Position numbers and translations under genes: made by a program. A stretch of 64,000 nt of DNA from Papiliotrema nemorosa (taxonomy: Eukaryota; Basidiomycota; Tremellomycetes; Tremellales; Rhynchogastremaceae): NCBI GenBank assembly GCA_032158125.1, contig JASKOT010000016.1, positions 1-64,000 on the forward strand. The letters run 5' to 3'. This document shows, piece by piece, positions 23,744-34,050 of this stretch. Numbering within the stretch: position 1 is the stretch's first letter; every line of letters begins with the position of its first letter. Under the pieces are notes generated by a model that was not told the DNA's origin, did not search any database, and was given only the letters and a program-made list of their open reading frames with translations.

Positions 23744-24608
23744 ATGCCCAGCAGTAGTGTCTGGAAGAAAAGGTCCTCTACAATCGCACCGAAAGGGGAG
23801 CCCTCACACAAAAAAAGAAGATCCGAGCGAGCCCGTCAGAGCAGTCGACGACCTCGCTACCTTGACTTCGGTTCGTGGTTGTGGGAGTCGAATGATAGGG
23901 AAGAGGCTGATGGTCCAGATGAAATGGACGAGGAAGACGAGTACCGTCAGTTGGGCCCCTTGTCTAGGATCTGCTGATAGGGCAGTGCCCTCTGATGATC
24001 AAGACATTGTCGCTGTCGTTTCCACCACGATGACTGAAGATGCCTGTCGCTCTGAAGAGCCCCCTGTGTCCGTCAATCCACCTATCGATGATCAAACATC
24101 GCCTATCGTGGAACCCTCTGCGAGGAATGTCAACCCATCGGTCCAGCCTCCTCCTCCTCCTCCTCCTCCTGCTCCTCCTCCTCCGCCCTTGGCGGACATC
24201 GCAGCCCAGCTGCAGTCATTCGCATCGGCTCTATCCAAGCACGCAGAATCCGATCCTCAAGAAGTTGATAAGCTCAAGGTAGCAGTCCAACAGGTCGAAG
24301 AAGATCTCAAGACAACACGATCAGAATCGAACGCTGCGCTGCACCGATTGCAGATGGAAAACGAGACTCTCAAGACGGAAAATCACGTCCTCAAAACGAA
24401 GCTGAATTCCAACGCAAAGGAAGCGATCGCAAGGGAAGAGCACTGGAGAGCAGAAGAGAACACTTGGAAGGCGAAATATGCTCAGCTCAGAGGGGACAAT
24501 GACGCGCTCTTCAAGGAGAAGAAGAAGGTAGAAGAAGGTAGCAAATTTCACTTACTCGCCGCCCTCGATGCTCTAGGAGTCAGCAAACCGGGATGGAAGA
24601 CCGGTTGA
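23744..24608 (+). CDS. Coiled-coil protein A of the tandem array
   Basis: No known family recognised. Two exons: 23744-23940 and 23981-24608, with a 40-nt intron (GTACCG...GATAG) required by phase; about 274 residues. The N-terminus is strongly basic with nuclear-localisation-like clusters (SHKKRRSERARQSSRRPR), then acidic (DEMDEEDE). The middle has a proline run encoded by a CCT/CTC microsatellite at 24147-24187. The C-terminal half from about residue 150 is a charged coiled coil with heptad leucines (LHRLQMENETLKTENHVLKT), a Trp pair (EEHWRAEENTWKAKY) and LRGDNDALFKEKK, ending SKPGWKTG. It is the first of six similar + strand genes. A structural or DNA/protein-scaffold role is possible, but nothing in the sequence proves it. 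The gene call rests on an open frame, coil pattern and neighbour similarity. Confidence 0.6.
24147..24187 (+). repeat. CCT/CTC trinucleotide microsatellite coding polyproline
   Basis: About 13 near-perfect CTC/CCT units with one CTG variant give the proline tract of coiled-coil protein A. In-frame length change would alter only the proline count. Confidence 0.85.
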
Positions 24609-24849
24609 GTTGAATCAAAGGAGAAGTAATGTATCATGTATTGAGCAATGTAGTCTGGCCCTTCATGCACGTATGCATGTTGTTCCCGGATGAGCTCGGG
24701 GAGTCGATGGTCCCTGATGGTGATGGCCTTCACATCAACGCTCAAAACACCTCGATTCTCATTGTATTTTCCTCATCGACTGCTTTATCGAGTCGGCGAT
24801 TGCGAAACAATTCTTGTCATCTGCCAATCGGAAAGTATAGCTTGACCAG

Positions 24850-25743
24850 ATGTTCGCTGAGCGTTGTCCCGGTGGGATTCGAAAGGTCGTGAGATCCGCA
24901 CACGTACCGGATCAGTCCGATTCCTCGCCGGACCCCCGGAATTACTGGGTGAAGGAGGTGGACCCTGTGCTGCTGAGGGAGATTGCCAATGGAAGCCCTG
25001 TCAAAGAGCGCAAGTGTCAATGTTTCCCGATGAAATGTCACTGAAGCACAGGCCCGGCTTTGGATGTCCACAACCGGTCCTCTGTCGCCCTTCAAAGTAG
25101 TCAAAATAGCCAAGGTGCTACGGACAGCGCAGTCTGTGACAGCTTCTCTGAGTCGACTGTATCGAATCTTCTTCAATCATCCTCATTGAGTATCACATCT
25201 CCATCTAATCACCCATCACTCCCGTCCAAGGATCAGCAAAGCTCCACCATTCGACATCACTTATCTCAGCTTAGCCAACTTCTTGATGCCTCGGTCGACC
25301 ATGATACGGCGGTCCGAGACGAGCTCAGACAACTTCGAGAACACAAAAGGAAGAGCGAGGAGATAATCGAGGACTATCGAGAGAAGAGGCAGAAATCTCT
25401 ATCTTATATTCGGGATCTGCTCGAAAGAAGGAATCTAGAGAAGTTCGAGAAGGAGAAGAAAAAGCTTAAATTCGAGCTTGAAGCTACACAGGCCGTCATC
25501 GAAGCTACGAGAGCAATTGCCGAGAGGGAGAAGGGAACCATAAGATCCGAGCTGGAATCGCAGCTCGAGAAGGAACGCTCAGATCGGGACAAGGAGAGAG
25601 GAGATTGGGTCAAAGAGAAGGCAGACTTGAAGGAGGAGGTAGAAGGCTTGAGGAGGAGGAACCAGAAACTGGAGGCGTTCAGGCGACAAATTGTGACCAT
25701 GGGCGCCGATTTGGCGAAGGGGGAACAGGAGGACAGGAGCTGA
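24850..25743 (+). CDS. Coiled-coil protein B of the tandem array
   Basis: Two exons: 24850-25009 and 25052-25743, about 283 residues. The second exon has no ATG at its beginning; joining it to the upstream frame through a 42-nt intron with a GCAAGT donor and a CTGAA...CACAG end keeps phase 1 exactly. Exon 1 begins MFAERCPGGIRKVVRSAH. Residues about 55-120 are Ser/Gln-rich. The coil starts at IRHHLSQLSQLLDASVDHD, followed by ELRQLREHKRKSEEII, and it continues with almost no helix breakers to RGDWVKEKADLKEEVEGL and RRRNQKLEAF. The HHL...ELxQLRExKRK block is clearly shared with protein C, so B and C are paralogues. No catalytic motif or membrane segment is seen. Function unknown. Confidence 0.6.
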
Positions 25744-26265
25744 CTGGGTGAAGGGAGATCGGACAATATATCTACTGAACTGTATCTTAAAATCACGAGC
25801 CGAGCCGTGTACAAGGAATGACAAATAGCGACCTGGGTCAAACTTTGGAGTATATATATAGGGGCTTGCAGCAAATCTGGCAGCATGTGGAAATGTAACA
25901 CTGTGGGCAGGACCAGGAGTCATGGTAGGATACGGCAGAGCGGGGCCTTGCGCGGACAGCGCAGCCAACGGCTGAGTCAACTTCCTTTCTCTCGTTCTCT
26001 CTCTCTCTCTCGTTGTTGCCGACGGCATGTCAGCTCGGTCACTTCATCCGTTCTCCTCCATACAATCCTCACTTTGATACTCTGACACAATGATCTCGGT
26101 AGAGCGATACCCGCTGAAGTGTTTCCCGGCGTGATGCCTCCCTGATCGAGCCATCAAATGTAAACAAATGAGCGCTCAGTCCGGTCTCTCCTGATTCTTC
26201 CTCATTCTTCCTTTCATCTGATCGTTATTTTCACCAAGTACACCAGAAGCTGCTTATCAAAGTGA
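25744..26265. other. Spacer between coiled-coil genes B and C
   Basis: About 520 bp with no coding signal. It holds a perfect TATATATATA run at 25851-25860 and a short CT microsatellite near 25990-26010. Neither sits at a typical core-promoter distance from the start of C (26266), so their roles are uncertain. Confidence 0.4.
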
Positions 26266-27197
26266 TGCTCATGTCGTCGGATTGGACCTTCAGACCTAGT
26301 GAAAAGAACCCCGTTGCCCACCCCGACTCCGACCCCGACTTCCACTCCGACGCCTGCGCCCATCAAGATCAAATTCAGACTTCCTTACGTTTTCACGACC
26401 GGTGACTGCATCATGGTCAGCCCGTTGGATGACGATGACAAGGGCTCCGGGACTACTGGCAAGTCTCAGTCGCCAATCGTGTGGCCGAGGGGGAACCAGG
26501 CTGAAGAGCAGTAGCTGGATCCAGTCCGAGTTCCCTTCCCCCTTCACGACCTGATCCCAAGCATCTCTCTTCCAGTGAAGCCCCCTCTCGACCGATTCCG
26601 GCAAGCGATAGCAACCCCAGCTGCCTTCGAACCGATGATGACCTGTCTGACCATGCCATGGCATCCTCTATCGCCGGGGTACTTCCCTCACCCACGTCAC
26701 CCCCGACCTCGTCAACCTCCATCCCGTCTTCCTCCTCGATGTCGGATTACGACAAGCTGCAACATCATCTCGCGGAGATCACTCGACTGATCACCGAATC
26801 TGGAAAGCAGGATGCGAAGGAGAAAACCGAGCTTGAACAGCTACGCGAACAGAAGAGGAAGCGAGACCGAGACTTTGACAAGTTGGAACGTCGGAATCGA
26901 GAGCTCGATCGAATCCGCCACAACACTTTGACCAAGAACCAGCTCCTTCAATGTGAGATCGGCCAGATCCAAAAGCGACTCGAGACTTCTAAAGCAGACC
27001 TGGCGCAGATGAATGCACAAGCTGAAAAGGAAAAACGGGAGTTTTCGGCTAAAGCAGAGGACAGAGTCAATGCGGAGCGAGAGAAGTGGCAGGAGCGAGT
27101 GAGGCGTCTGGAGGAAGAGAACGAGAGGCTTACCCAGAGACATGTCGAGTCTGAAGCGCTCAAGAAACGGCTTCAAGCTTCTGTAGGGGGTTTGTGA
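26266..27197 (+). CDS. Coiled-coil protein C of the tandem array
   Basis: Two exons: 26266-26458 and 26512-27197, about 292 residues. The intron has a GCAAGT donor and ends GCTGAAGAGCAG, which mirrors the intron of gene B. The N-terminus holds a Pro-Thr repeat (PLPTPTPTPTSTPTPAP) followed by KIKFRLPYVF, then a Ser/Pro-rich linker. The coil begins with YDKLQHHLAEITRLITESG and ELEQLREQKRKRDRD, aligned with protein B, and continues through LERRNRELDRIRH to REKWQERVRRLEEENERL. It ends RLQASVGGL. There are no helix breakers over about 140 residues. Function unknown. B and C probably arose by duplication and diverged strongly in their N-terminal halves. Confidence 0.6.
26308..26361 (+). repeat. Degenerate CCGACT-type hexanucleotide repeat coding Pro-Thr
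   Basis: Repeated CCG/CCC/ACC/ACT codons give alternating Pro and Thr near the N-terminus of coiled-coil protein C. It is a low-complexity coding repeat. Confidence 0.7.
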
Positions 27198-27539
27198 GGA
27201 TACAACATGGAGGTGAAGGTGAAAAGGTGTGCCTATGATACATGTATCGGGTTGCTCTTCTCTTCAAATCGCTCATCGAGAAGGCCACCATGTTCGATGG
27301 ATGTGTTCTCAGCATGCCATCAACTACGGGACATCTTTATAGCCTCAAAGCTCACCGCTGACGGCTTGACAGTCATGGTAGAGATCATACAGTGTTGCAG
27401 CCGCGGACGCTCAGACCCTCCTCGATGCCCAAGGTGATGGCTCGTCGCGTACCATGAAATCGCTTCTCCTCCTTCTCACATCAAATTAGTCGTTCAAGCC
27501 AGAGAACTCACTCCCACACTATTCGCTCACCCAAGTAAG

Positions 27540-28319
27540 ATGCCTAGGCTACGGTCAGCCATCCCAGCGGATCCTGCCGGCCGTTCCGAAACTTCGGGAT
27601 TGCGCTGTACTCGACCTCCCAGCACGGGCTATCCTCGAAGGAGTAATCGGGTACCCTCGAACCGGTTCAGAAGCCACTCTTCCTCGGACTGCGACGATAT
27701 AGTCTTGCCAGAATCAGTCGACAATGTCGATCCCATCCATGCTGTCCATGTTGACGATTCTGCAGAGGGCTTGCTCCAAACAATAACCGCCAGCATTGTC
27801 AAACTCAAGTCAAAATTGAAAGATGGAAATGCAAACCTCCAACGTCAAACCGCAAGGCTTGAGCACGCCAAGAAAGCAAATGTGGCGAAGAGGAAGCAGC
27901 TGGAGACCCTGAAGCTGAAATACGATGAGGCTGTGACCGATTCGGAGAACGCGAAAAAAGATGTGTCGTTGAAGGAGAAAACGATCGCAGATGGCACGAC
28001 GAGGGAGCACATCCTTCTCGCCCAGCTGGAGGAGGCAAAGGGAAAGATAGTGGATTTGGAGGAGGAGATTTAGCTCCTCCGCGAGAATGAAGAGACGATG
28101 GGTGAGGTGGAGAAAGAGGCCAAGGACTGGATCGGTGAGCGGGACCAGCACAGAGAAGCCAACGAGAGATTGGTCCAGGAGGACAGGGAGTTGAAGGAGG
28201 CGCAGGATAGTATTTTCAAGATTATATCGTCCAAATCATCGACTGGAGTCGGGATGGCCAGCAATGGTACGTTGGTTGCAAGGGGAAGGTGGCTGACGGC
28301 AGATTCGAGAGAGGGATAG
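27540..28319 (+). pseudogene. Coiled-coil protein D, interrupted by an in-frame TAG
   Basis: The frame opens at 27540 (MPRLRSAIPADPAG), has a basic Ser/Arg-rich N-terminus (YPRRSNRVPSNRFRSHSS) and then a coil from about residue 80. At 28071-28073 a TAG falls in the coil, between KGKIVDLEEEI and LLRENEETM. The same frame then stays open for 81 more codons to 28319, with an unbroken heptad pattern and the AKDWIGERDQHREANERL segment that resembles the Trp segment of A, B, C and F. The product is therefore either a 177-residue truncated protein, a readthrough protein of about 259 residues, or a recent pseudogene. An in-frame 111-nt intron (27963-28073, GTGTCG...TTTAG) could also remove the stop, but its donor is poor. 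Function unknown. Confidence 0.5.
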
Positions 28320-28524
28320 ACTAGACTCAAGGCGGGACAGCAGCACGCAGCCACCATGCATTATATCGGCCCCGGGTATACTGACCCGAAGTAGCTCCCA
28401 TACCTCCTACAGCACGCGGGAGAAGCGAAGTGGATGAGCGGTCCATCACGAGGAAAGAGCCAAGCTGAGTCACCTTTCTCCCTACTTCCTTCCCTGCCTC
28501 TTTCCCTCGCGTCGTCTTGCGCCC

Positions 28525-28531
28525 TATATAA
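28525..28531 (+). promoter_or_regulatory. TATA box of coiled-coil gene E
   Basis: TATATAA lies 63 nt before the ATG at 28594, with a pyrimidine-rich stretch between. This is the clearest core-promoter motif in the array. Confidence 0.45.
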
Positions 28532-28593
28532 CACGCCCGAACCACTATCCCCTTCCCTCTCCTCTCTTTCTCATCCTATACTTCCATCGAACA

Positions 28594-29298
28594 ATGCCTC
28601 AATCACCCAATTTCAACCTGATCGAATCCGCTCGACCTGTATCCCAATTCATGGCTGACTACAATGATGGTAGCTCTGGTACGCCTCAAACTGATTGTCC
28701 AGTCCTCGCCGCTCATTTTCCTCCTGGTCTACGCTCCTTCGTTCCCCCTTGCTCCGATCGAGGCTGATGCATAGACCTTTCCACTTCTCCCTCTGCAGTT
28801 CCTCCATCACATACGCTCTCCGAGATGGACTCTGCGGGATCACCCTGTCCAATAACTTCCTCGTCTGACTCTTCCAACTGGAAACGACCTCTTCCTCCGC
28901 TGCCTTTTTCCTTCGCCACCGTCCAGCCGATTACTTCCAATCATCCCGGCGACACCAAGTCTGATCGACTAATTCATGATCCCCTATTTATCCTAGGTAA
29001 ACAGACTTACCGTCTCGACTTCACGAACCGACACACGGCTGAAGGGATACGAGAGCTGGTGATGCAGAAGAGATTGTTGATGGAACGAATGGACATCCTC
29101 GCCGAGGTCAACGGGCAATTCATCAAGGAGAACATTGAGCTTCGAGCGCAAAATGAGAAACTTGTTCGTATCGTAGCTGAGATGGCGCCCAAGACGCCAA
29201 GACCCTCTAGCTATGTGTCGAGCGGCTACATCAAGGAACCGGTGAAAAGGACGCATGTCGGAGGAAAGACCTGGGCCCATGTCGCTCGACCCAAATGA
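28594..29298 (+). CDS. Coiled-coil protein E of the tandem array
   Basis: Two exons: 28594-28678 and 28775-29298, phase 1, about 202 residues. Exon 1 encodes MPQSPNFNLIESARPVSQFM. The intron is 96 nt and ends GCTGATGCATAG. The middle is Ser/Pro-rich. The C-terminal part is a shorter coil (ELVMQKRLLMERMDILAEVN, then KENIELRAQNEKLVRI), ending in a basic tail with KTWAHVARPK. It is the most divergent member: it lacks the Trp segment in the coil but keeps the same layout of short first exon, Ser/Pro linker and terminal coil. Function unknown. Confidence 0.55.
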
Positions 29299-29741
29299 CC
29301 CATCGCCAAGTAAGACCTCGAGCGTCGCAAGGGATCATATGCTAACTAACGGACATACATGGCATTAGGTATTCTGACCAGCAATTCCCCGCTGAGGACT
29401 GTATACGAGAACCGAGAAAAGAAAAGTGATGAGATCTGGAACTGCACAGTAGCTTGATGCGAAGAGGTGCTGTGTTATATTTTGTGACGAGGTCATCTGC
29501 TTTGTTCGATACAGGTGATGAATGCATGCCATCTGCCCCATCATGCGATCCTAAGACGCCTGCTCTGACCGAGATGAATCTTTCCTCAGGTGCAAGGGGA
29601 AGCAGGAAGGAGAGACATTTCGAGACCCCATGTCGGTTGACTCAACCGCAACGCTCGGACCGCCACATTCCTCTTCCCCTTCTCTCCTGCCACACTCTTC
29701 TTGTCCTGTCCTTTTCAAGCGTATTTCAGACTCGGTACCCG

Positions 29742-30296
29742 ATGACTCAGAGACGACCCTACAGACTTGGATGTGAGTGCGTGCCTCTCTGGCTCGTACT
29801 GAAAGTAGCACCTACCCCTCTTTCCTGGACCACCAGGCGAGAGAGATCATACGTAGCCCTCGAGGATTCGGCTGACGAAGCCGGTCCTTCGTCTCGTCAC
29901 TCCGATCCTGAAGATGTTTTCCAGCCCAAGAACCACCTTCAAGCCATCGGCGAGCATATCGACAAGCTCGACAAGGAAAATCGTCAGCTCAAAAAGGACA
30001 ATGCGGTCCTGCAAGACCATCTCAGTTCGACAGACAGGCATTGTAAATTCCTAGAGCTCAGGATCCAAGCTGCTCGAGAGTTCGAAGAGCAAGTACACAA
30101 AGAACGGATGGAAAAGGAAGAATGGTATCGTGTCGTGGTCCAAGCGTCCGAAGAGCTCTTGATTCAAGAACAAGATCGAGTGGAAAAGTTGCAGATGGAG
30201 GTGAAGTCGATGAAGGGGTTGCAGCAGGAGATGAAGAAGTTGAGGGAGGCCATCAAATCTGTCACTGCTGCTGTCAACAGTGTCAACTCGACTTAG
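29742..30296 (+). CDS. Coiled-coil protein F of the tandem array
   Basis: Two exons: a 31-nt first coding exon (29742-29772, MTQRRPYRLG) and 29809-30296, joined across a 36-nt intron with GTGAGT and CTGAAAGTAG; phase 1 is kept. About 172 residues. After a short Ser/Asp-rich linker comes a coil: IGEHIDKLDKENRQLKKDNA, VLQDHLSSTDRHCKFLELR, then KEEWYRVVVQASEELLIQEQ and RVEKLQMEVKSMKGLQQEM. It ends AAVNSVNST. An open frame runs further upstream to 29454, but it has no coil pattern and is crossed by the intron signals. This is the last member of the array; the next gene is convergent. Function unknown. Confidence 0.55.
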   Translation: MTQRRPYRLGCECVPLWLVLKVAPTPLSWTTRRERSYVALEDSADEAGPSSRHSDPEDVFQPKNHLQAIGEHIDKLDKENRQLKKDNAVLQDHLSSTDRHCKFLELRIQAAREFEEQVHKERMEKEEWYRVVVQASEELLIQEQDRVEKLQMEVKSMKGLQQEMKKLREAIKSVTAAVNSVNST

Positions 30297-30492
30297 AATC
30301 TCGGCGCCGCGCAGAAGACCGTTCTATGCATATGTCATGATGAATGTACATGTGTCGTTGGATGTTTGTATATGGGGTATCGTGATGCCACGCCGGGCAT
30401 CATCTAGTTGAATAGTCGTTTCCTGTATGTTCCTCCTCATGTAAAACCTCTCCTTCTCGCTCTCTTCGCTATTCATCCGCCGGCTGGTTCGT

Positions 30493-33400
30493 CTAGAACA
30501 AACCCTCAATGTCTCCAGTGTCCGGGTTGAGGTCAATGTCGTAGAATCCGGGTCGAGTGGTCAAACCAGGCATGGTAGACATGTCACCGACCAAGGGGTA
30601 AACAAAGCTTGCTCCGGCAGACAGTCGGACGTTGGTGATGGGTAAGGTGAATCCAGTGGGGACACCTTTTCGGCTCGGGTCATCGGACAACGACAAGGCC
30701 GTCTTGGCCATACAGATTGGGAGGGCGCCGTAGCCTTGTCGCTCGTATCGCTCAATCTCGACCTCTGCCTCGGGGGAAAGTTTAATACCGTCGGCACCGT
30801 ACATTTCCTTTGCGATGATTTCAATCTTGTTCTTGAGAGGTTGGTTGAGCTCGTACAAGAAGTTGAAGTTGTTGGGGGTGGAGCAGGCCTCAATGACGGC
30901 TTCAGCGAGCTTGACGGCTCCTTGACCTCCCTCTGCCCAATGGTTGGATGGGACAGCGTAGTCGGCTCCGACCTTGAGCGCGTAGTCTTGGACAAGCTTC
31001 ATCTCGGCCTCTGTGTCGTTGCTAAAGGTCAGTACACACTTACCAAGATGACAAAGCCTGCTCACCTGAACTGGTTGATGGCCACGACGACCTTGAGACC
31101 AAACTTCTTGGCGTTCTCAATGTGTTTACCCAAGTTGGCACATCCCTTCTCCAACAGCTCGAGGTTCTCCTGCTGGTAGACAGCGTCCAGGGGTTTACCA
31201 GGAGTGACGGCTGGTCCTCCACCGTGCATCTTCAACGCTCGGATGGTAGCGACGAGAACGACGGCGTTGGGGTTCAAGCCTGAAACTCGAGTCTTGATGT
31301 TGCAGAACTTCTCCATACCGATATCGGCACCGAAACCAGCCTCGGTAATGACGTATCCGTTTCGGCTCTCGTCGTCACCTTGCTCGATACCCGCGAGCTT
31401 GAGTGCGATTCGGTCGGCAATGATGGAGGAGTTACCGTGGGCAATGTTGGCGAATGGACCGGCGTGAACAAAGACTGGGGTTCCTTCGAGCGTTTGCATG
31501 AGCGTAGGCTTGATGGCATCCTTCATGAGGACAGCCATGGCACCGGCACAACCGATGTCCTCGGCGGTGATGGCGTCACCGGCCTTGGACGAGGCAACGA
31601 CCATTCGACCGAGTCGTTGTCGCATGTCGGCAATGTCTTTGCTGAGAGCGAGAACAGCCATGACTTCAGAGGCGACAGCAATGTCGAAAGCAGTGTCTCG
31701 GGTGAGACCCTTCTCGGTAGGAGCCTGTCCAACGGTGATCTTCCGGAGGTATCGGTCGTTGACGTCGAGCACTCGGTTCCAGGTGATGGTAGAAGGGTCA
31801 ATATCGAGTCGAGCGAATCGAGTTCGCTCCTCCTCGGTGAGCTCATCCGGGTTGGTCTTCTCAATACCAAGCTTCTTCAGTCGAGCAAGCATGGGCTTGG
31901 CAAAGGTTCGGACACCCTTCTTGGCGGGAACCAATCGGTCGAACAATGCCTTGTCCTTTTGAGTCGACTCGTGGAACATTCGAGCGTCAATGGCGGCAGC
32001 AAGCAAGTTGTTGGCGGCAGTCACGGCGTGGATGTCACCAGTCAAATGCAGGTTGAACTCGGTCATGGGGATAACCTGAGAGTATCCTCCACCGGCAGCA
32101 CCACCCTTGACACCGAAGGTAGGACCTTGAGAGGGTTGTCGGACACAAGCAATGGCAGTTTTGTGGAGTTGAGCACCGAGGGCTTGGGCAAGACCGATGG
32201 TAGTGGTCGATTTACCCTCTCCGAGTGGGGTAGGGGTGATACCAGCAACGACAATGTACTTTCCATCCTGTCGAGCTTGGAGTCGCTTCAAAACCGACAG
32301 CTCAATCTTGGCCTTGTACTTGCCGTAACTCTCAATCTCGTCGAATTGGACACCCATCTCGTGGGCGACATCGACAACAGCCTTGGGAGTCTGGGCAACG
32401 GCAATGGCGATATCGCTAGGAACGGGAACCTTGAGGTCGAGAGGAAGGGGAGTGAATTTCAGGGCTCGACGTTGTTCATAAGTCCTCTTGGCAGCCTCGA
32501 ACGTGTTGTTCATGAGCATGGCGACGGTCATGGGTCCAACTCCTCCTGGAACGGGTGTGATGTAGCTGGCGACCTTGGAAGCAGACTCGTAGTGGATATC
32601 GCCGACCAATCGCTGACCGGATTTCTTGGTCGAGTCGGGGATGTAGTTGGTACCGACGTCAATGACGATCGCTCCGGGTTTGAGCCATTCTCCCTTGACA
32701 AACTCGGCTTGTCCGATAGCAGCAACGACGACATCTGCTCGGCCGATGATCTCCTGGAGACCTTGAGTGTGTCGGTGGCATTGAGTGACGGTCGCGTCTT
32801 GCTTTCGAAGCAGAGCGCACGTGGGGGTACCGACAATGTCTGATCGACCCAGGACAGCAACATTGGCTCCCCTGAGGTTGAAGCCTGTAGACTGGATCAA
32901 CTTCAGAGTTCCGGCAGGGGTACAAGGAGTGAAGAAGGGCTCGGCGATCCGAGAGTTGAGCAGACCAATGTTCTCCGGGTGGAATCCATCGACATCCTTC
33001 TCGACCGCAACCGAGTCTACAACCTTCTTCTCCTCTGCGGATCCAGCACCCTCGAGGGGAAGCTGGACCAAGATACCCGAGACGTGCTCATCGGCGTTGG
33101 CCTTGTTGACGAGCTCGAGAACCTTCTTGACACCAGTGCCTTTGGGAGTGTTGGGTCCTGCCTCCTCGTCCGAGGGGACTTGAATGTGTTCAACAGTCAT
33201 CCCGCTCTCCTCGGCGGCCTTGAGCTTCATTCGGATGTAGGTGGACGAGGCCGGGCTGGATCCCAGCTGAAGGATGACGAGGTGGGGAGCATGGAAGGTG
33301 GGGTTGGTAGCTTGAAGCTGTTGGATGGACTTTGAGATGTCGGCCCGGATGGATCTGTACGTCAGTGGATTTTTCTACTGCAAGCGAGGTCGCTACGTAC

Positions 33401-33750
33401 TTTGCAATGGCATTGCCATCGATGACTTTTGCTCCCTCCGACATGGCTAGTCTAGTGGATCTGAAAGAAGTGGATAGAGTGGAAGAGAATGTCCTGGTGG
33501 GAGAAGAAGAGATGAAGGATGATGGTAATCTATGTGGCAGTCGTTGCGGGTGATTGTTGATGGTGCACGAAAAAAATCGACGAGTCGTGGATGATGTGGA
33601 TGAAGAAGTGGGTACCCTTCCGACAATCTTGCCCGATGCTATACGCATAGGCTTTTGTGTTTGATGCAAACAAGATGGACAATAAGAAGACAAAGATGCC
33701 GATGCGCTAGATTTTCTCGTCGTCGCTGCTATCCTCTGGCCGAGCAGCAT
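30493..33750 (-). CDS. ADE3: Trifunctional C1-tetrahydrofolate synthase
   Basis: The enzyme interconverts one-carbon folates: methylene-THF dehydrogenase and methenyl-THF cyclohydrolase at the N-terminus, and formate-THF ligase at the C-terminus. It supplies purine, thymidylate and formyl-Met synthesis. Visible signatures: [13 protein letters not shown] and [10 protein letters not shown] (dehydrogenase), [16 protein letters not shown], then [20 protein letters not shown] (ligase ATP site), [19 protein letters not shown] and [11 protein letters not shown]. The last exon begins after VVAINQF near 31065 and ends [10 protein letters not shown]. The first ATG (33750) gives a presequence of about 100 residues rich in Ser, Arg and Thr. 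An internal in-frame ATG (33444) begins [15 protein letters not shown], where the enzyme proper starts. Yeast has separate mitochondrial (MIS1) and cytosolic (ADE3) genes; this locus could make both. At least two introns. Function certain. Confidence 0.95.
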
Positions 33751-34050
33751 GGTTGGTCGAGCTCGGGATTTTCCAACAATTCTGAAAGGGGGGCCAGCAG
33801 TTAGGGTAAAAAAGATAACGCAGCAAAAATTGGAAAACAAAAATGGAAAACGGTTTGGACGGAAGCAAAACAACCAGCAGCTCGACTCTCGCTTGCAAGC
33901 ATTCCAGTAGATGCATTCGAAGAGCTGGACTGGGTGGCTGAGACTGTCAGTCTGGAATACGCGTGTCCCTTTGGGAATCATAGTGGAGGTCTCAATGTCG
34001 TGGGTCATGAAGATCGTTTGGGTCGTGTCGTTTGGTCCAGCCTCGATGGC

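Noticed and set aside
24817..25176. 119-codon minus-strand frame across the start of coiled-coil gene B
   Set aside because: The + strand solution keeps phase across a good intron and continues into a coil; the minus frame has no such support.
31380..32843. 487-codon open frame on the + strand inside the folate synthase gene
   Set aside because: It is the mirror of a highly expressed, codon-biased gene. The translation is Gly/Ser/Val/Leu-rich and repetitive without domain features, as expected for an antisense shadow.
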